Part shown: piece by piece, positions 20,593 to 28,518 of the stretch
How the letters are laid out: each line of letters begins with the position of its first letter
Position numbering within the stretch: the first letter of the stretch is position 1
From: an uncultured Clostridia bacterium
GTDB lineage: Bacteria; Bacillota; Clostridia; TANB77; CAG-508
Assembly (NCBI GenBank): GCA_944386735.1
Contig: CALXCH010000005.1
Location: 1 to 35,574 of the forward strand
Length of the DNA stretch: 35,574 nt
Direction of reading: 5' to 3'
The notes under the pieces: model-generated
Database searches by the model: none
Seen by the model: the letters and a program-made list of their open reading frames with translations, nothing else
Told to the model about the DNA's origin: nothing
Translations under genes and position numbers: made by a program

Positions 20593-20621
20593 TTGACAAA
20601 AGAACAAAAGTTTGATAAGAT
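20593..20621 (+). promoter_or_regulatory. Promoter of the RhuM/DUF1848 unit
   Basis: TTGACA (20593-20598), 17 nt, TAAGAT (20616-20621). The expected start point near 20628 argues against an ATG at 20634 as start codon. Confidence 0.65.
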
Positions 20622-20657
20622 ATACAAAATTATATGAGTTTTATAGGAGGTATTAGT

Positions 20658-21680
20658 TTGGATAATATCAATGATAAATTAATAGGAGATGAAAATAATA
20701 TTATTTTTTATACAGACGAAAAAGATAATGTTAATGTTGAGGTTATTTTAAAAGATGAAGATGTTTGGTTAAATGTAAATGCAATAGCAAAATTATTTGA
20801 AGTACAAAGACCAGCAATATATAAACATATTTCTAATATTTTTAATGAGGGAGAATTGGAAGAGAATTCAGTATGTTCCATTTTGGAATATACTGCATCT
20901 GATAATAAAAAATACAAAACGAAATACTATAATCTAGATATGATTATATCAATTGGTTTTAGGATTAATTCAAAGAAGGCAATTAAATTCAGAACATGGG
21001 CAAATAAAGTTATTAAAGAATATATGGTTAAAGGATTTGCTTTAGATGATTATAGATTTATAAATGGAAATAGATTTGATACTAGATATTTTGACGAGTT
21101 ATTAGAACGTATAAAAACAATTAGAGTAAGTGAAAGAATGGCTTATCAAAAAATAATGGATTTGTTTATAGCAACAGCAGTTGATTATGATAAAAATTCA
21201 GAAGAAGCATATACATTTTTTAAGATAGTGCAAAATAAATTACATTATGCAATAACAGGAAAAACTGCTGCGGAATTAATTTTTGAAAGAGCAAATGCAA
21301 ATAAAGAACATATGGGATTAACTTCTTGGAAGAATTCTCCAGATGGATTAATCTATAAATATGATGTTACTATTGCTAAAAACTATTTACAAAAAGAAGA
21401 ATTAGAAAAATTAAATGATTTAACAAACTTATTTTTAGATGTAGCAGAGACAGAAGCTAAAGAACAAAAAACAATGACAATGAATAACTGGATAGAAGTA
21501 GCAGATGATTTATTAAAATATAGAAAAAAAGAAATATTAAAAGATGCAGGAAAAGTATCACATAAACAGGCAGTAGAAAAAGCAAATAGTGAATATGAAA
21601 AATTTAGAGTAAAACAAGATGCTGAATATATTTCAAGCATGGATAAAATGTTAGATAAATATTTAAAGGAAAATAAATAA
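20658..21680 (+). CDS. rhuM: RhuM family protein
   Basis: 340 aa. The N-terminal half matches RhuM proteins: Val-Trp-Leu-Asn-Val-Asn-Ala-Ile-Ala-Lys-Leu-Phe then Ile-Tyr-Lys-His-Ile, Lys-Tyr-Tyr-Asn-Leu-Asp-Met-Ile-Ile-Ser-Ile-Gly-(Phe/Tyr)-Arg, and Phe-Arg-x-Trp-Ala. The middle has Gly-Lys-Thr-Ala-Ala-Glu-Leu-Ile. RhuM genes occur on islands and defence-rich loci; molecular function is not established. I choose TTG 20658, 7 nt after GGAGG, over the ATG at 20634, which sits within a few bases of the predicted transcript start. DUF1848 follows 17 nt downstream. Confidence 0.85.
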   Translation: MDNINDKLIGDENNIIFYTDEKDNVNVEVILKDEDVWLNVNAIAKLFEVQRPAIYKHISNIFNEGELEENSVCSILEYTASDNKKYKTKYYNLDMIISIGFRINSKKAIKFRTWANKVIKEYMVKGFALDDYRFINGNRFDTRYFDELLERIKTIRVSERMAYQKIMDLFIATAVDYDKNSEEAYTFFKIVQNKLHYAITGKTAAELIFERANANKEHMGLTSWKNSPDGLIYKYDVTIAKNYLQKEELEKLNDLTNLFLDVAETEAKEQKTMTMNNWIEVADDLLKYRKKEILKDAGKVSHKQAVEKANSEYEKFRVKQDAEYISSMDKMLDKYLKENK

Positions 21681-21697
21681 TAAGAAGGAAGAAAACG

Positions 21698-22630
21698 ATG
21701 ATAATAAATACAGGTTGTAGAACAGATATACCAGCATTTTATTCAAAGTGGTTAATGAATAGAATACAAGAAGGATATGTAATGGTAAGAAATCCATATA
21801 ATCCATCTCAAGTAACAAAATATAGTCTAAGTCCAGATGTGGTAGACTGTTTAGCTTTTTGTACTAAAAATCCAGAACCTATATTAAAATATTTAGATGA
21901 ACTAGATATTTATAGGCAGTTTTGGTTTGTTACAATTACACCTTATGGAAAAGATATAGAGCCAAATGTACCAGATAAAGAAAAAGTGATAGACAGTTTT
22001 AAGAAGCTATCAAAACATGTAGGAATAGACTCTATTTTCTGGAGATATGATCCAATCTTTATAAATGATGAATTTACAGTTTTTAAGCATATGGAATCTT
22101 TTGAAAAATTTGCTAAAGAATTAAAAGGATATACTAAAGACTGTACCATTAGTTTTTTAGATTTATATGAAAAAGTAAAAAGAAATGCACCAGATATAAA
22201 ACCACCATCAAAAGAAGATCAAATAGAAATTGCAAAAGCTTTTGTGAAAATTGGTAAAGAAAATGATATGGTAATCCATGGTTGTTGTGAAGGAACGTTT
22301 TTATCTGAATATGGAGTTGACTGCAAAGGTTGTATGAGCAAAGAACTTGTAGAAAAAAGTATAGGAGAAAATTTAAATCCACCTAAAAGAAAAAATATTA
22401 GAGAAGGTTGTAATTGCTTAATGGGAAATGATATTGGAGCTTATGATAGCTGTGGACACTTATGTAAGTATTGCTATGCAAATAGTAATAAGGCTTTAGT
22501 TAGAGAAAATATGAAAAGACATATAGAAACATCTCCATTTTTAATAGGAAAGGAAGAGCCAGGAGATAAAATAACAGAAGCAAAACAAAAATCATGGATA
22601 ATAGATAATAGACAAATAAGTTTTATATAA
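21698..22630 (+). CDS. DUF1848 family protein with C-terminal radical-SAM-like CxxxCxxC
   Basis: 310 aa with the family pattern: Ser-Lys-Trp-Leu-Met-Asn-Arg, Val-Arg-Asn-Pro-Tyr-Asn-Pro, Phe-Trp-Arg-Tyr-Asp-Pro-Ile. Near the end, Cys252-x3-Cys256-x2-Cys259 (Gly-His-Leu-Cys-Lys-Tyr-Cys-Tyr-Ala-Asn) has the spacing of a radical-SAM [4Fe-4S] site, but at the C-terminus instead of the N-terminus. Extra Cys cluster around 213-240 (His-Gly-Cys-Cys-Glu-Gly, Cys-Lys-Gly-Cys). Reaction unknown. AAGGAAG precedes the ATG; it ends at a strong terminator. Confidence 0.85.
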   Translation: MIINTGCRTDIPAFYSKWLMNRIQEGYVMVRNPYNPSQVTKYSLSPDVVDCLAFCTKNPEPILKYLDELDIYRQFWFVTITPYGKDIEPNVPDKEKVIDSFKKLSKHVGIDSIFWRYDPIFINDEFTVFKHMESFEKFAKELKGYTKDCTISFLDLYEKVKRNAPDIKPPSKEDQIEIAKAFVKIGKENDMVIHGCCEGTFLSEYGVDCKGCMSKELVEKSIGENLNPPKRKNIREGCNCLMGNDIGAYDSCGHLCKYCYANSNKALVRENMKRHIETSPFLIGKEEPGDKITEAKQKSWIIDNRQISFI

Positions 22631-22632
22631 GG

Positions 22633-22661
22633 AAAAGGCATCAAAATCGATGCCTTTTTTA
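22633..22661 (+). terminator. Terminator of the RhuM/DUF1848 unit
   Basis: AAAAGGCATC (22633-22642) pairs with GATGCCTTTT (22649-22658), then TT. Confidence 0.9.
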
Positions 22662-22685
22662 TATCTAATTATTTAATAAAAGTGT

Positions 22686-22714
22686 TTGTAATATAATAAA
22701 TTAAGTGATAATAT
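22686..22714 (+). promoter_or_regulatory. Promoter of the flavin reductase/AKR operon
   Basis: TTGTAA (22686-22691), 17 nt, TAATAT (22709-22714) with extended TGA. AAGTGATAATATATAAGTG closely matches the promoter at 2780 before the SDR gene. Confidence 0.55.
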
Positions 22715-22747
22715 ATAAGTGTAAATTTTTGCTAAGGAGGGATTTTT

Positions 22748-23320
22748 ATGAAAAAAGATTTAGGTGTAAAACCTTATGTATTTCCAATGCCAGTATTAAT
22801 GATTGCAACATATGGAGAAAATGATAAGGTAGATGTTATGAATATGGCTTGGGGAGGAATTTGTGATAATAATATGGTTGCTTTAAATATAACAGAAAGC
22901 CATAAGACAAGTAAAAACATAAAGGAAAGAATGGCATTTACATTAAGTATTGCAGATGTAGACCATTTAGAAGAATCAGACTTTTTTGGAACAGCATCAG
23001 GAAACAATATGGAAAATAAGTTTGAAAGAACAGGTATGCATGCTGTAAAAAGTACAAGAGTAGATGCACCAATAATAGAAGAATATCCTCTAACATTAGA
23101 ATGTAAAGTAGTAGAATTACAACATGAAACTTATGGATTTAGAGTTTTAGGTGAAATAGTAAATGTTGTAGCAGATGAAAAAGTTTTAGATGAAAATGGA
23201 AAAGTAGACCCAAGCAAATTAAATGCATTTGTATTTGACCAATTCCAAAACGGATATTATGAAATAGGTAAAAAAGTAGGAACAGCATGGGAGAGTGGAA
23301 AGAAATTTATGAATAAATAA
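22748..23320 (+). CDS. Flavin reductase family protein (FMN-binding split barrel)
   Basis: 190 aa. Starts with Lys-Pro-Tyr-Val-Phe-Pro-Met-Pro-Val-Leu-Met-Ile, then Asn-Met-Ala-Trp-Gly-Gly and Thr-Ser-Lys-Asn-Ile, and Phe-Gly-Thr-Ala-Ser-Gly-Asn: the usual pattern of small FMN-binding split-barrel proteins related to flavoredoxin and flavin reductases. It probably binds FMN and shuttles electrons in the cytoplasm. AAGGAGGG precedes the ATG. The Fe-S aldo/keto reductase starts 14 nt after the stop, so a joint redox role is likely. Confidence 0.88.
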   Translation: MKKDLGVKPYVFPMPVLMIATYGENDKVDVMNMAWGGICDNNMVALNITESHKTSKNIKERMAFTLSIADVDHLEESDFFGTASGNNMENKFERTGMHAVKSTRVDAPIIEEYPLTLECKVVELQHETYGFRVLGEIVNVVADEKVLDENGKVDPSKLNAFVFDQFQNGYYEIGKKVGTAWESGKKFMNK

Positions 23321-23334
23321 AGAAAGGTAAAAAT

Positions 23335-24429
23335 ATGGAATATCGTACTAATCGTAGAACTAATGACAGAATAAGTGTTATAGGCTTAGGTTCAAGCTCT
23401 ATTTCACAAGCAGGAGAAAAAGAAGGAATAGAAACACTAAAAATGGCTTATGAAAATGGAATAAATTACTTTGACCTAGCAGCAGGGGATGCTAAGTGTT
23501 TTAAGTATTATGGAGAAGCATTTAAAGATGTAAGAAAAAACGTAATGTATCAAATACACTTTGGAGCAAATTATGAAACAGGGACTTATGGATGGACTAC
23601 AAATTTGGATAAAATAAAAAAATCTGTCGCATGGCAATTAAGCGAGTTAAAAACTGACTATATAGATTATGGTTTTATTCATTGTATTGATGAAGAAAGT
23701 GATTTTGAAAGATACCAAAAAGATAGAGTATTAGATTATATAAAAGAACTTAAAAGCAAAGGAATAGTAAAACATATTGGTATTTCATCACATACACCAA
23801 AGTTAGTACATAAAGCATTAGATACAGGTTTGATAGATATGGTTATGTTTAGTATAAATCCTGCTTATGATTATAATAGAGGTACATATGCAAATGGAAC
23901 AAGTGATGAAAGAATGGAATTATACAGAAGATGTGAAAAAGAAGGAGTAGGAATTTCAGTTATGAAAGCATTTTCTGGAGGGCAATTACTAGATGAAAGA
24001 ACATCTTCATTTGGAAGAAAACTTACTAAAAACCAATGTATCAAATATGCTTTAGATAAGCCAGGTGTTTTAACAGTTCTTTTAGGAGTAAGAGGAAAAG
24101 AAGATTTAGAAGGTGTTTTAGAATATAATGAAGCATCTGACGAAGAAAAAGATTATAGTGAAATTAGTGAATTTACACCTAAAGAAGCGGCAGGTAAATG
24201 TGTTTATTGTAATCATTGTGAGCCTTGTCCTATGGGACTAGATATAGGTCTAATTAATAAATATTATGATTTATCTTTAGCTGGAGATAAACTAGCAAAA
24301 GACCATTATATGAATTTAGAAAAAACAGCAAAAGACTGTATTTCTTGTGGCCATTGTAATTTAAGATGCCCATTTAAAGTAGACCAAGTTTCTAGAATGA
24401 AAGAAATAAAAGAATATTTTGGAAGATAA
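23335..24429 (+). CDS. Aldo/keto reductase-like protein with 2[4Fe-4S], altered active site
   Basis: 364 aa. AKR barrel followed by a ferredoxin-like tail: Cys-Val-Tyr-Cys-Asn-His-Cys-Glu-Pro-Cys-Pro and Cys-Ile-Ser-Cys-Gly-His-Cys-Asn-Leu-Arg-Cys-Pro. The catalytic tetrad is incomplete: Asp47 and His116 are present, but the Tyr position is Asp52 and the Lys position reads His75. Spacing in the first cluster is CxxCxxCxxCP, one residue shorter than in the paralogues at 17535 and 31859. It may be an electron-transfer or ligand-binding relative instead of a carbonyl reductase. Operon with the flavin reductase. Confidence 0.85.
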   Translation: MEYRTNRRTNDRISVIGLGSSSISQAGEKEGIETLKMAYENGINYFDLAAGDAKCFKYYGEAFKDVRKNVMYQIHFGANYETGTYGWTTNLDKIKKSVAWQLSELKTDYIDYGFIHCIDEESDFERYQKDRVLDYIKELKSKGIVKHIGISSHTPKLVHKALDTGLIDMVMFSINPAYDYNRGTYANGTSDERMELYRRCEKEGVGISVMKAFSGGQLLDERTSSFGRKLTKNQCIKYALDKPGVLTVLLGVRGKEDLEGVLEYNEASDEEKDYSEISEFTPKEAAGKCVYCNHCEPCPMGLDIGLINKYYDLSLAGDKLAKDHYMNLEKTAKDCISCGHCNLRCPFKVDQVSRMKEIKEYFGR

Positions 24430-24434
24430 AAAAT

Positions 24435-24473
24435 AAGATAGTTATAAGTTAGAAATAATTTTATAACTATCTT
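24435..24473. terminator. Hairpin after the flavin reductase/AKR operon
   Basis: A perfect 13-bp stem AAGATAGTTATAA (24435-24447) / TTATAACTATCTT (24461-24473). The + strand tail is A-rich, so it is weak as a + terminator; the minus strand has the T tail. Confidence 0.55.
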
Positions 24474-24802
24474 AAAAAAATTAATTTATCGACAAGTTTC
24501 GACAGACTTTTTAAATTCTAGATGTTAAAATATTATTGTTTTATTGCAATAAAATATTTTTAGAAAATTTTTTCAAAAGAATTTTATTCGGATATTTTCA
24601 ATTAATTTGTTACAAATGAATAAACGGTGTGTATAAATTTGTAAAAGAATTAGAAATTTGGAAAAAGATAATATTATAGAAAGTTTGTATCAATTATTTT
24701 ATTTTTTATTCTAAATTAATTATTAAATTAAATTTTATCTGTAAAATTCGATTTACCTATTGAAAAAATATAATGAGGATGTTAAAATAAAGGAGGAATT
24801 AT
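24474..24802. other. Gene-free spacer before the Rpn gene
   Basis: About 330 bp without a supported gene. It contains a near-perfect hairpin (AAAATATTATTG 24527-24538 with 24547-24560), a TCGACA...TTTCGACAG stretch at 24489-24506, and a TATAAT (24769-24774) with a poor -35 that may serve the Rpn gene. Nothing else recognised. Confidence 0.5.
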
Positions 24803-25672
24803 ATGACAAATAAATTACCTTTAACATCTGATTATGTTTTTAAAAGAATTTTTGGGCAAGAAGAAAATAAAAGTGCCTTAAAAGATTTTTTAGAAAGTAT
24901 ATTAGATGTTGAAATATATAAAATAGAAATAAATAATCCAGAAATACCAAAAAATTATTATGATAGTAAATTTGGAATTTTGGACTTAAAGGTGACATTA
25001 AATACTAGAATAGTTGTGGATGTAGAAATACAAATGCAAAACCAACGTAACATAGAGCAAAGGATGCCATACTATTTGTCTAGTAATTATGCAAATGCTA
25101 TAAAAGAGGGAGAAGCCTATTCAGAATGTAAAAAATCAATAACAATAGCGATATTAAATTTTGATTACTATAAAAGAAATGAATATCATTCTATAGCAAG
25201 AATGAAGTTTGAAGAACCAAAACCAGAAGAAGTAGTAGATATGGGGTATAAAGAAGAAGATGTGTATGCAACTGAATATTTAGAAATGCATACAATAGAA
25301 TTACCAAAATTCAAAAAGAAAAATCCAGAAATGCATACAAAAATAGCACAATGGTTGTGGTTATTTGTAGGGAGTGAGGAAAAAGTGAAAAAAGCAAGTA
25401 AAGTTAATAAAGAAGTGGAGAAAATAAACAAAAAATTAGCTTCTATGAGCTTAAGTAACGAAGAAAGAAATAACTACGAGTTTAGATTAAAAGCAATAAG
25501 GGATGAGGCAGATGCAATAGAATATGCAACTAAGCAAGGAATTGAACAAGGGGAAAAACAAAAAGCAACAGAAATCGTAAAAAGAATGCTTAAAAGAAAA
25601 GACAAAATAGAAGATATAATTGAAATTACAGGATTAACAAAAGAAGAAATAGAAGAAATAAAAAAAGGATAA
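24803..25672 (+). CDS. Rpn-family PD-(D/E)XK nuclease (PDDEXK transposase-like, PF12784)
   Basis: 289 aa. The N-terminus Leu-Thr-Ser-Asp-Tyr-Val-Phe-Lys-Arg-Ile-Phe-Gly is the family start. The nuclease core shows Gly-Ile-Leu-Asp61 and Val-Asp-Val-Glu75-Ile-Gln77, then the Arg-Met-Pro-Tyr-Tyr helix. A charged C-terminus ends with a repeated Met-Leu-Lys/Glu-Glu-Ile tail common to these proteins. Rpn proteins promote RecA-independent recombination in E. coli and have been linked to toxin/defence roles. GGAGG precedes the ATG. It stands alone; no inverted repeats of a transposon flank it. Confidence 0.9.
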   Translation: MTNKLPLTSDYVFKRIFGQEENKSALKDFLESILDVEIYKIEINNPEIPKNYYDSKFGILDLKVTLNTRIVVDVEIQMQNQRNIEQRMPYYLSSNYANAIKEGEAYSECKKSITIAILNFDYYKRNEYHSIARMKFEEPKPEEVVDMGYKEEDVYATEYLEMHTIELPKFKKKNPEMHTKIAQWLWLFVGSEEKVKKASKVNKEVEKINKKLASMSLSNEERNNYEFRLKAIRDEADAIEYATKQGIEQGEKQKATEIVKRMLKRKDKIEDIIEITGLTKEEIEEIKKG

Positions 25673-25679
25673 TAAAATA

Positions 25680-25714
25680 AAACTGCCTATGAAGTTTATT
25701 GTAATAGGCAGTTT
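25680..25714. terminator. Bidirectional terminator between Rpn and LysR genes
   Basis: AAACTGCCTAT (25680-25690) pairs with ATAGGCAGTTT (25704-25714), A-rich on the left and GTT on the right. Confidence 0.8.
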
Positions 25715-25737
25715 GTTATATTAGAAGCAGAATGTTT

Positions 25738-26634
25738 TTAGTTAATATCATTAATTTTATTAATTTGTTTTTTAAATTCATCTAAAAATTTTTGTGAAGC
25801 TTTAGAAAAAACTTGATATTTTTTCCAAACAAGTATCAAATCAGAATTTTTACTATTTTTTAAAGGTCTAAAACATAAATTACTATTTTCTCCAGTGTTT
25901 ACTAATTTATCAAGAGTAATGGCACAGCCAATACCTTCATCTACCATTAGAGCGGCATTAAAAATAAGATTATAGGTAGAAACAATATTTAATTTATTAA
26001 AATCAGTTCCAAGCCAGTTAGAAAGTTCGCTTTTTCCTAAAACTTGCCTTGAGCAAATAAGTGGTATGTTTAAAAGATTATCTGGTTCTATATATTTTTT
26101 CTTAGATAAAGGGTTATCTTTTCTAATTACAAGTCCCCAAGTATCGCTAAAAGGCAAGCGAATATATTCGTATTTTGTCACATCTACAGGTTCTATTAAT
26201 ACTCCAAAATCAAGTAAACCTTTATCTAGTTTTTCTGTAACATCTTGGGCATTTCCGCTAAAAAGATTGTAGTGTATATTTGGATAATTATTGTTTAATT
26301 CTTTTATAGTTTTTGCAATAATTCTCATTCCTTCAGTTTCTCCGCCACCAATAAAAACTTCACCAGAAATATCATTATATGTAGCTGTAAGTTCAGCCTC
26401 AGTTTTGTCTGCAAGGTCAACAATTTCTTGAGCTCTTTTTCTTAAAAGAATACCATCTTCTGTGAGAGTTATTTTTCTATTTTCTCTAATAAAAAGTTTT
26501 TTACCAAGTGAATCTTCAATATTCATAATAACCTTAGAAAGACCTGGTTGACTAATGTGAAGAAGTTCACTTGCTTTTGTTATACTCTCTTCTCTTGCTA
26601 CTGCAAGGAAATATCTATATTCTCTAAGTTCCAT
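25738..26634 (-). CDS. LysR-family transcriptional regulator
   Basis: 298 aa. N-terminal winged helix: Met-Glu-Leu-Arg-Glu-Tyr-Arg-Tyr-Phe, Ser-Ile-Thr-Lys-Ala-Ser-Glu-Leu-Leu-His-Ile-Ser-Gln-Pro-Gly-Leu-Ser. A periplasmic-binding-like effector domain follows from about 90. The start at 26634 follows AGAGGTGAT; an in-frame GTG 9 nt earlier overlaps it. It is divergent from the operon beginning at 26767 and a T-N11-A palindrome (26676-26690) lies between, so it probably activates that operon in response to an unknown small molecule. Confidence 0.9.
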   Translation of the reverse strand: MELREYRYFLAVAREESITKASELLHISQPGLSKVIMNIEDSLGKKLFIRENRKITLTEDGILLRKRAQEIVDLADKTEAELTATYNDISGEVFIGGGETEGMRIIAKTIKELNNNYPNIHYNLFSGNAQDVTEKLDKGLLDFGVLIEPVDVTKYEYIRLPFSDTWGLVIRKDNPLSKKKYIEPDNLLNIPLICSRQVLGKSELSNWLGTDFNKLNIVSTYNLIFNAALMVDEGIGCAITLDKLVNTGENSNLCFRPLKNSKNSDLILVWKKYQVFSKASQKFLDEFKKQINKINDIN

Positions 26635-26675
26635 ATATATCACCTCTTAATATAATTATTATAATAAATTTTCAC

Positions 26676-26742
26676 ATAACTGTCAATTATGGATTAGCAT
26701 AACAAATAAGTATTTGTCAAGTGAAAATCTGTGTTTTATAAT
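26676..26742 (+). promoter_or_regulatory. LysR-box and promoter of the 26767 operon
   Basis: ATAA-N7-TTAT (26676-26690, T-N11-A type), then TTGTCA (26714-26719), 17 nt, TATAAT (26737-26742) with TGTG before the -10. The box lies about 75 nt upstream of the expected start, as for LysR activation. Confidence 0.6.
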
Positions 26743-26766
26743 ATAACTAGAAAGAGGGAAAAAGAT

Positions 26767-27009
26767 ATGAGAGGAGAACAAAATTTAAAAGAAGCAATTA
26801 TACAGAATTTAAAAGATGCTGGATGTGATAAAAAAATAATAGACGAATTTTTAAAACTATTTTCTAAAGAAAATAAAGCTGAAATGTTAAGCTTGCTTAC
26901 AAAATATAGAAAAAAGTTATTAGAGAAAATACATAAAAATGAAAAAGAACTAGATGTTTTAGATTATTTAATTTTGGATTTAAAAAATAATAACTATAAA
27001 AATGTTTAA
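26767..27009 (+). CDS. Small helical protein (80 aa), MerR-C-terminus-like
   Basis: A short, charged, all-helical protein with Ile-Gln-Asn-Leu-Lys-Asp-Ala-Gly-Cys-Asp near the start and a coiled-coil end Leu-Leu-Glu-Lys-Ile-His-Lys-Asn-Glu-Lys-Glu-Leu-Asp-Val-Leu-Asp-Tyr-Leu. That end resembles the dimerising coil of MerR regulators but no DNA-binding domain is present. Similar small proteins are common beside flavodoxin and AKR genes in Clostridia; function unknown. I start it at the ATG 26767 rather than upstream, because the promoter -10 is at 26737-26742. The cyclophilin-like gene follows 12 nt later. Confidence 0.75.
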   Translation: MRGEQNLKEAIIQNLKDAGCDKKIIDEFLKLFSKENKAEMLSLLTKYRKKLLEKIHKNEKELDVLDYLILDLKNNNYKNV

Positions 27010-27021
27010 GGAAGTGGTTTT

Positions 27022-27639
27022 GTGAGAAAAAGAACAATAATAATAATTACAATGATTTTACTCTTGTTTGCAATATTATTATTAATTTTGTTTAACTCGT
27101 ATTTAAATAACGAAGAAAATGAAAATATAATTCAAAATGTAATAACAAATACGAATAATAGTAATATAGAAACAAATGTGAATTCTAGTCAAGAAGATGT
27201 AAATACTAATAATGAAGTAACAAACAATAACAATTTAGAAAATGCAAATGAAGAAATTAATAATAATGAAAATAGTGAAGGAGGAGAAGAAAGTATGAAA
27301 TTAAATATAAAAATAGGAAATAAGAATTTTACAGCAACATTGGAGGATAATGCAACAACAAGAGAATTACTAAATAAATTACCATTAACAATAAGTATGA
27401 GCGAATTACACGGAAATGAAAAATATTATTACTTTGATGAAAGCATGCCAACAAATAGCATAAGAGTAGGGAATATTAATACAGGTGATTTAATGCTATA
27501 TGGTTCAGATTGTTTAGTATTATTTTATGATAGCTTTTCAACTCCATATAGTTATACAAGATTAGGTCATATTGATAATCCAGAAGGATTAGCAGAAGCT
27601 GTTGGAAGTGGAAATGTAACTGTAACATTTGAAAATTAG
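27022..27639 (+). CDS. Exported cyclophilin-like-fold protein
   Basis: 205 aa. Starts at GTG (ribosome site AAGGAAG). Basic N-terminus, hydrophobic helix 5-26, an Asn/Glu-rich linker to about 90, then a cyclophilin-like domain: Ile-Gly-Asn-Lys-Asn-Phe-Thr-Ala-Thr-Leu-Glu, Leu-Pro-Leu-Thr-Ile-Ser-Met-Ser-Glu-Leu, Asn-Glu-Lys-Tyr-Tyr-Tyr-Phe and Gly-Asp-Leu-Met-Leu-Tyr-Gly-Ser-Asp-Cys-Leu-Val-Leu-Phe-Tyr. Topology predicts the domain outside the cell. No peptidyl-prolyl isomerase activity has been shown for this domain type that I know of. The linker is low-complexity AAT/AAC repeat DNA. Confidence 0.82.
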   Translation: MRKRTIIIITMILLLFAILLLILFNSYLNNEENENIIQNVITNTNNSNIETNVNSSQEDVNTNNEVTNNNNLENANEEINNNENSEGGEESMKLNIKIGNKNFTATLEDNATTRELLNKLPLTISMSELHGNEKYYYFDESMPTNSIRVGNINTGDLMLYGSDCLVLFYDSFSTPYSYTRLGHIDNPEGLAEAVGSGNVTVTFEN

Positions 27640-27659
27640 TAATAAAGGAAGGTGTTATT

Positions 27660-28517
27660 ATGGAAGTAAAAGAAATAATAGAAAATAAAACATTTGATGA
27701 AGAAAGAGCATTATATAATTTAAAAGATACAGAAGTAAGAAATTGTACTTTTGCAGGACCTCAAGATGGAGAATCAGTTTTAAAAGAAACTAGAAATATA
27801 AGAGTTATAGATAGTAAGTTTTCATTAAGATATCCATTATGGCATGCAAGAGGTTATGAATTAATAAATTCTACATTTGATGACAAAACTAGAGCTCCTA
27901 TTTGGTATTCTCATGATGGATTAATTGAAGATTGTGATTTAGAGGGAATAAAACTTTTAAGAGAGTGTAGCAATACAAAAATTAAAAACACCAACATAGT
28001 TTCACCAGAATTTGGTTGGAAGTGTAATAATATAGAAGTTAAAGACTCAAAAATCACATCTGAATATATATTCTTAGATAGTAAAAATGTAAAGTTAGAA
28101 AATGTAGAATTTCAAGGAAAATATTCTTTTCAATATATGGAAAATCTAGAAATTACAAATTGTAAATTAGACACAAAGGATGCATTTTGGCATAGTAAAA
28201 ATGTAACAGTAAGAGATTCTATTGTTAAAGGTGAATATTTAGCATGGTTCTCAGATGGATTAACACTTATTAATTGTAAAATAATTGGGACACAACCACT
28301 TTGCTATTGTAAGAATTTGAAACTAATTAATTGTACAATGGAAGATTGTGATTTGTCTTTTGAATATTCAGAAGTAGAAGCAGATATAAAAGGACATGTA
28401 GATTCAATTAAAAATCCAAAATCAGGGACAATTACAGTTGACAGTGTGGGAGAAATTATTAATGAAGATTCTATTATGGATGTCAATGGAAAAGTAATTG
28501 TAAGAAAGGGGGAATAG
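27660..28517 (+). CDS. DUF3737 family protein (right-handed beta-helix)
   Basis: 285 aa with the family start Thr-Phe-Asp-Glu-Glu-Arg-Ala-Leu-Tyr and Cys-Thr-Phe-Ala-Gly-Pro-Gln-Asp-Gly-Glu-Ser. Repeated short beta-rungs such as 'IEVKDSKI', 'VKLENVEF', 'LEITNCKL' and 'LTLINCKI' recur about every 20 residues, as in parallel beta-helices. Phe-Trp-His and Tyr-(Leu/Phe)-Ala-Trp recur at rung corners. Function unknown; no signal peptide, so cytoplasmic. AAGGAAGGTG precedes the ATG. The anchored AKR starts 1 nt after the stop. Confidence 0.88.
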   Translation: MEVKEIIENKTFDEERALYNLKDTEVRNCTFAGPQDGESVLKETRNIRVIDSKFSLRYPLWHARGYELINSTFDDKTRAPIWYSHDGLIEDCDLEGIKLLRECSNTKIKNTNIVSPEFGWKCNNIEVKDSKITSEYIFLDSKNVKLENVEFQGKYSFQYMENLEITNCKLDTKDAFWHSKNVTVRDSIVKGEYLAWFSDGLTLINCKIIGTQPLCYCKNLKLINCTMEDCDLSFEYSEVEADIKGHVDSIKNPKSGTITVDSVGEIINEDSIMDVNGKVIVRKGE

Positions 28518-28518
28518 G

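Noticed and set aside
24489..24506. TCGACA ... TTTCGACAG near the Rpn gene as another nuclease-linked palindrome
   Set aside because: It matches one arm of P3 at best and is not self-complementary; too little to support.
24803..25672. Rpn gene as an active insertion sequence
   Set aside because: No terminal inverted repeats or target duplication around it; it has its own promoter and terminator like a resident gene.
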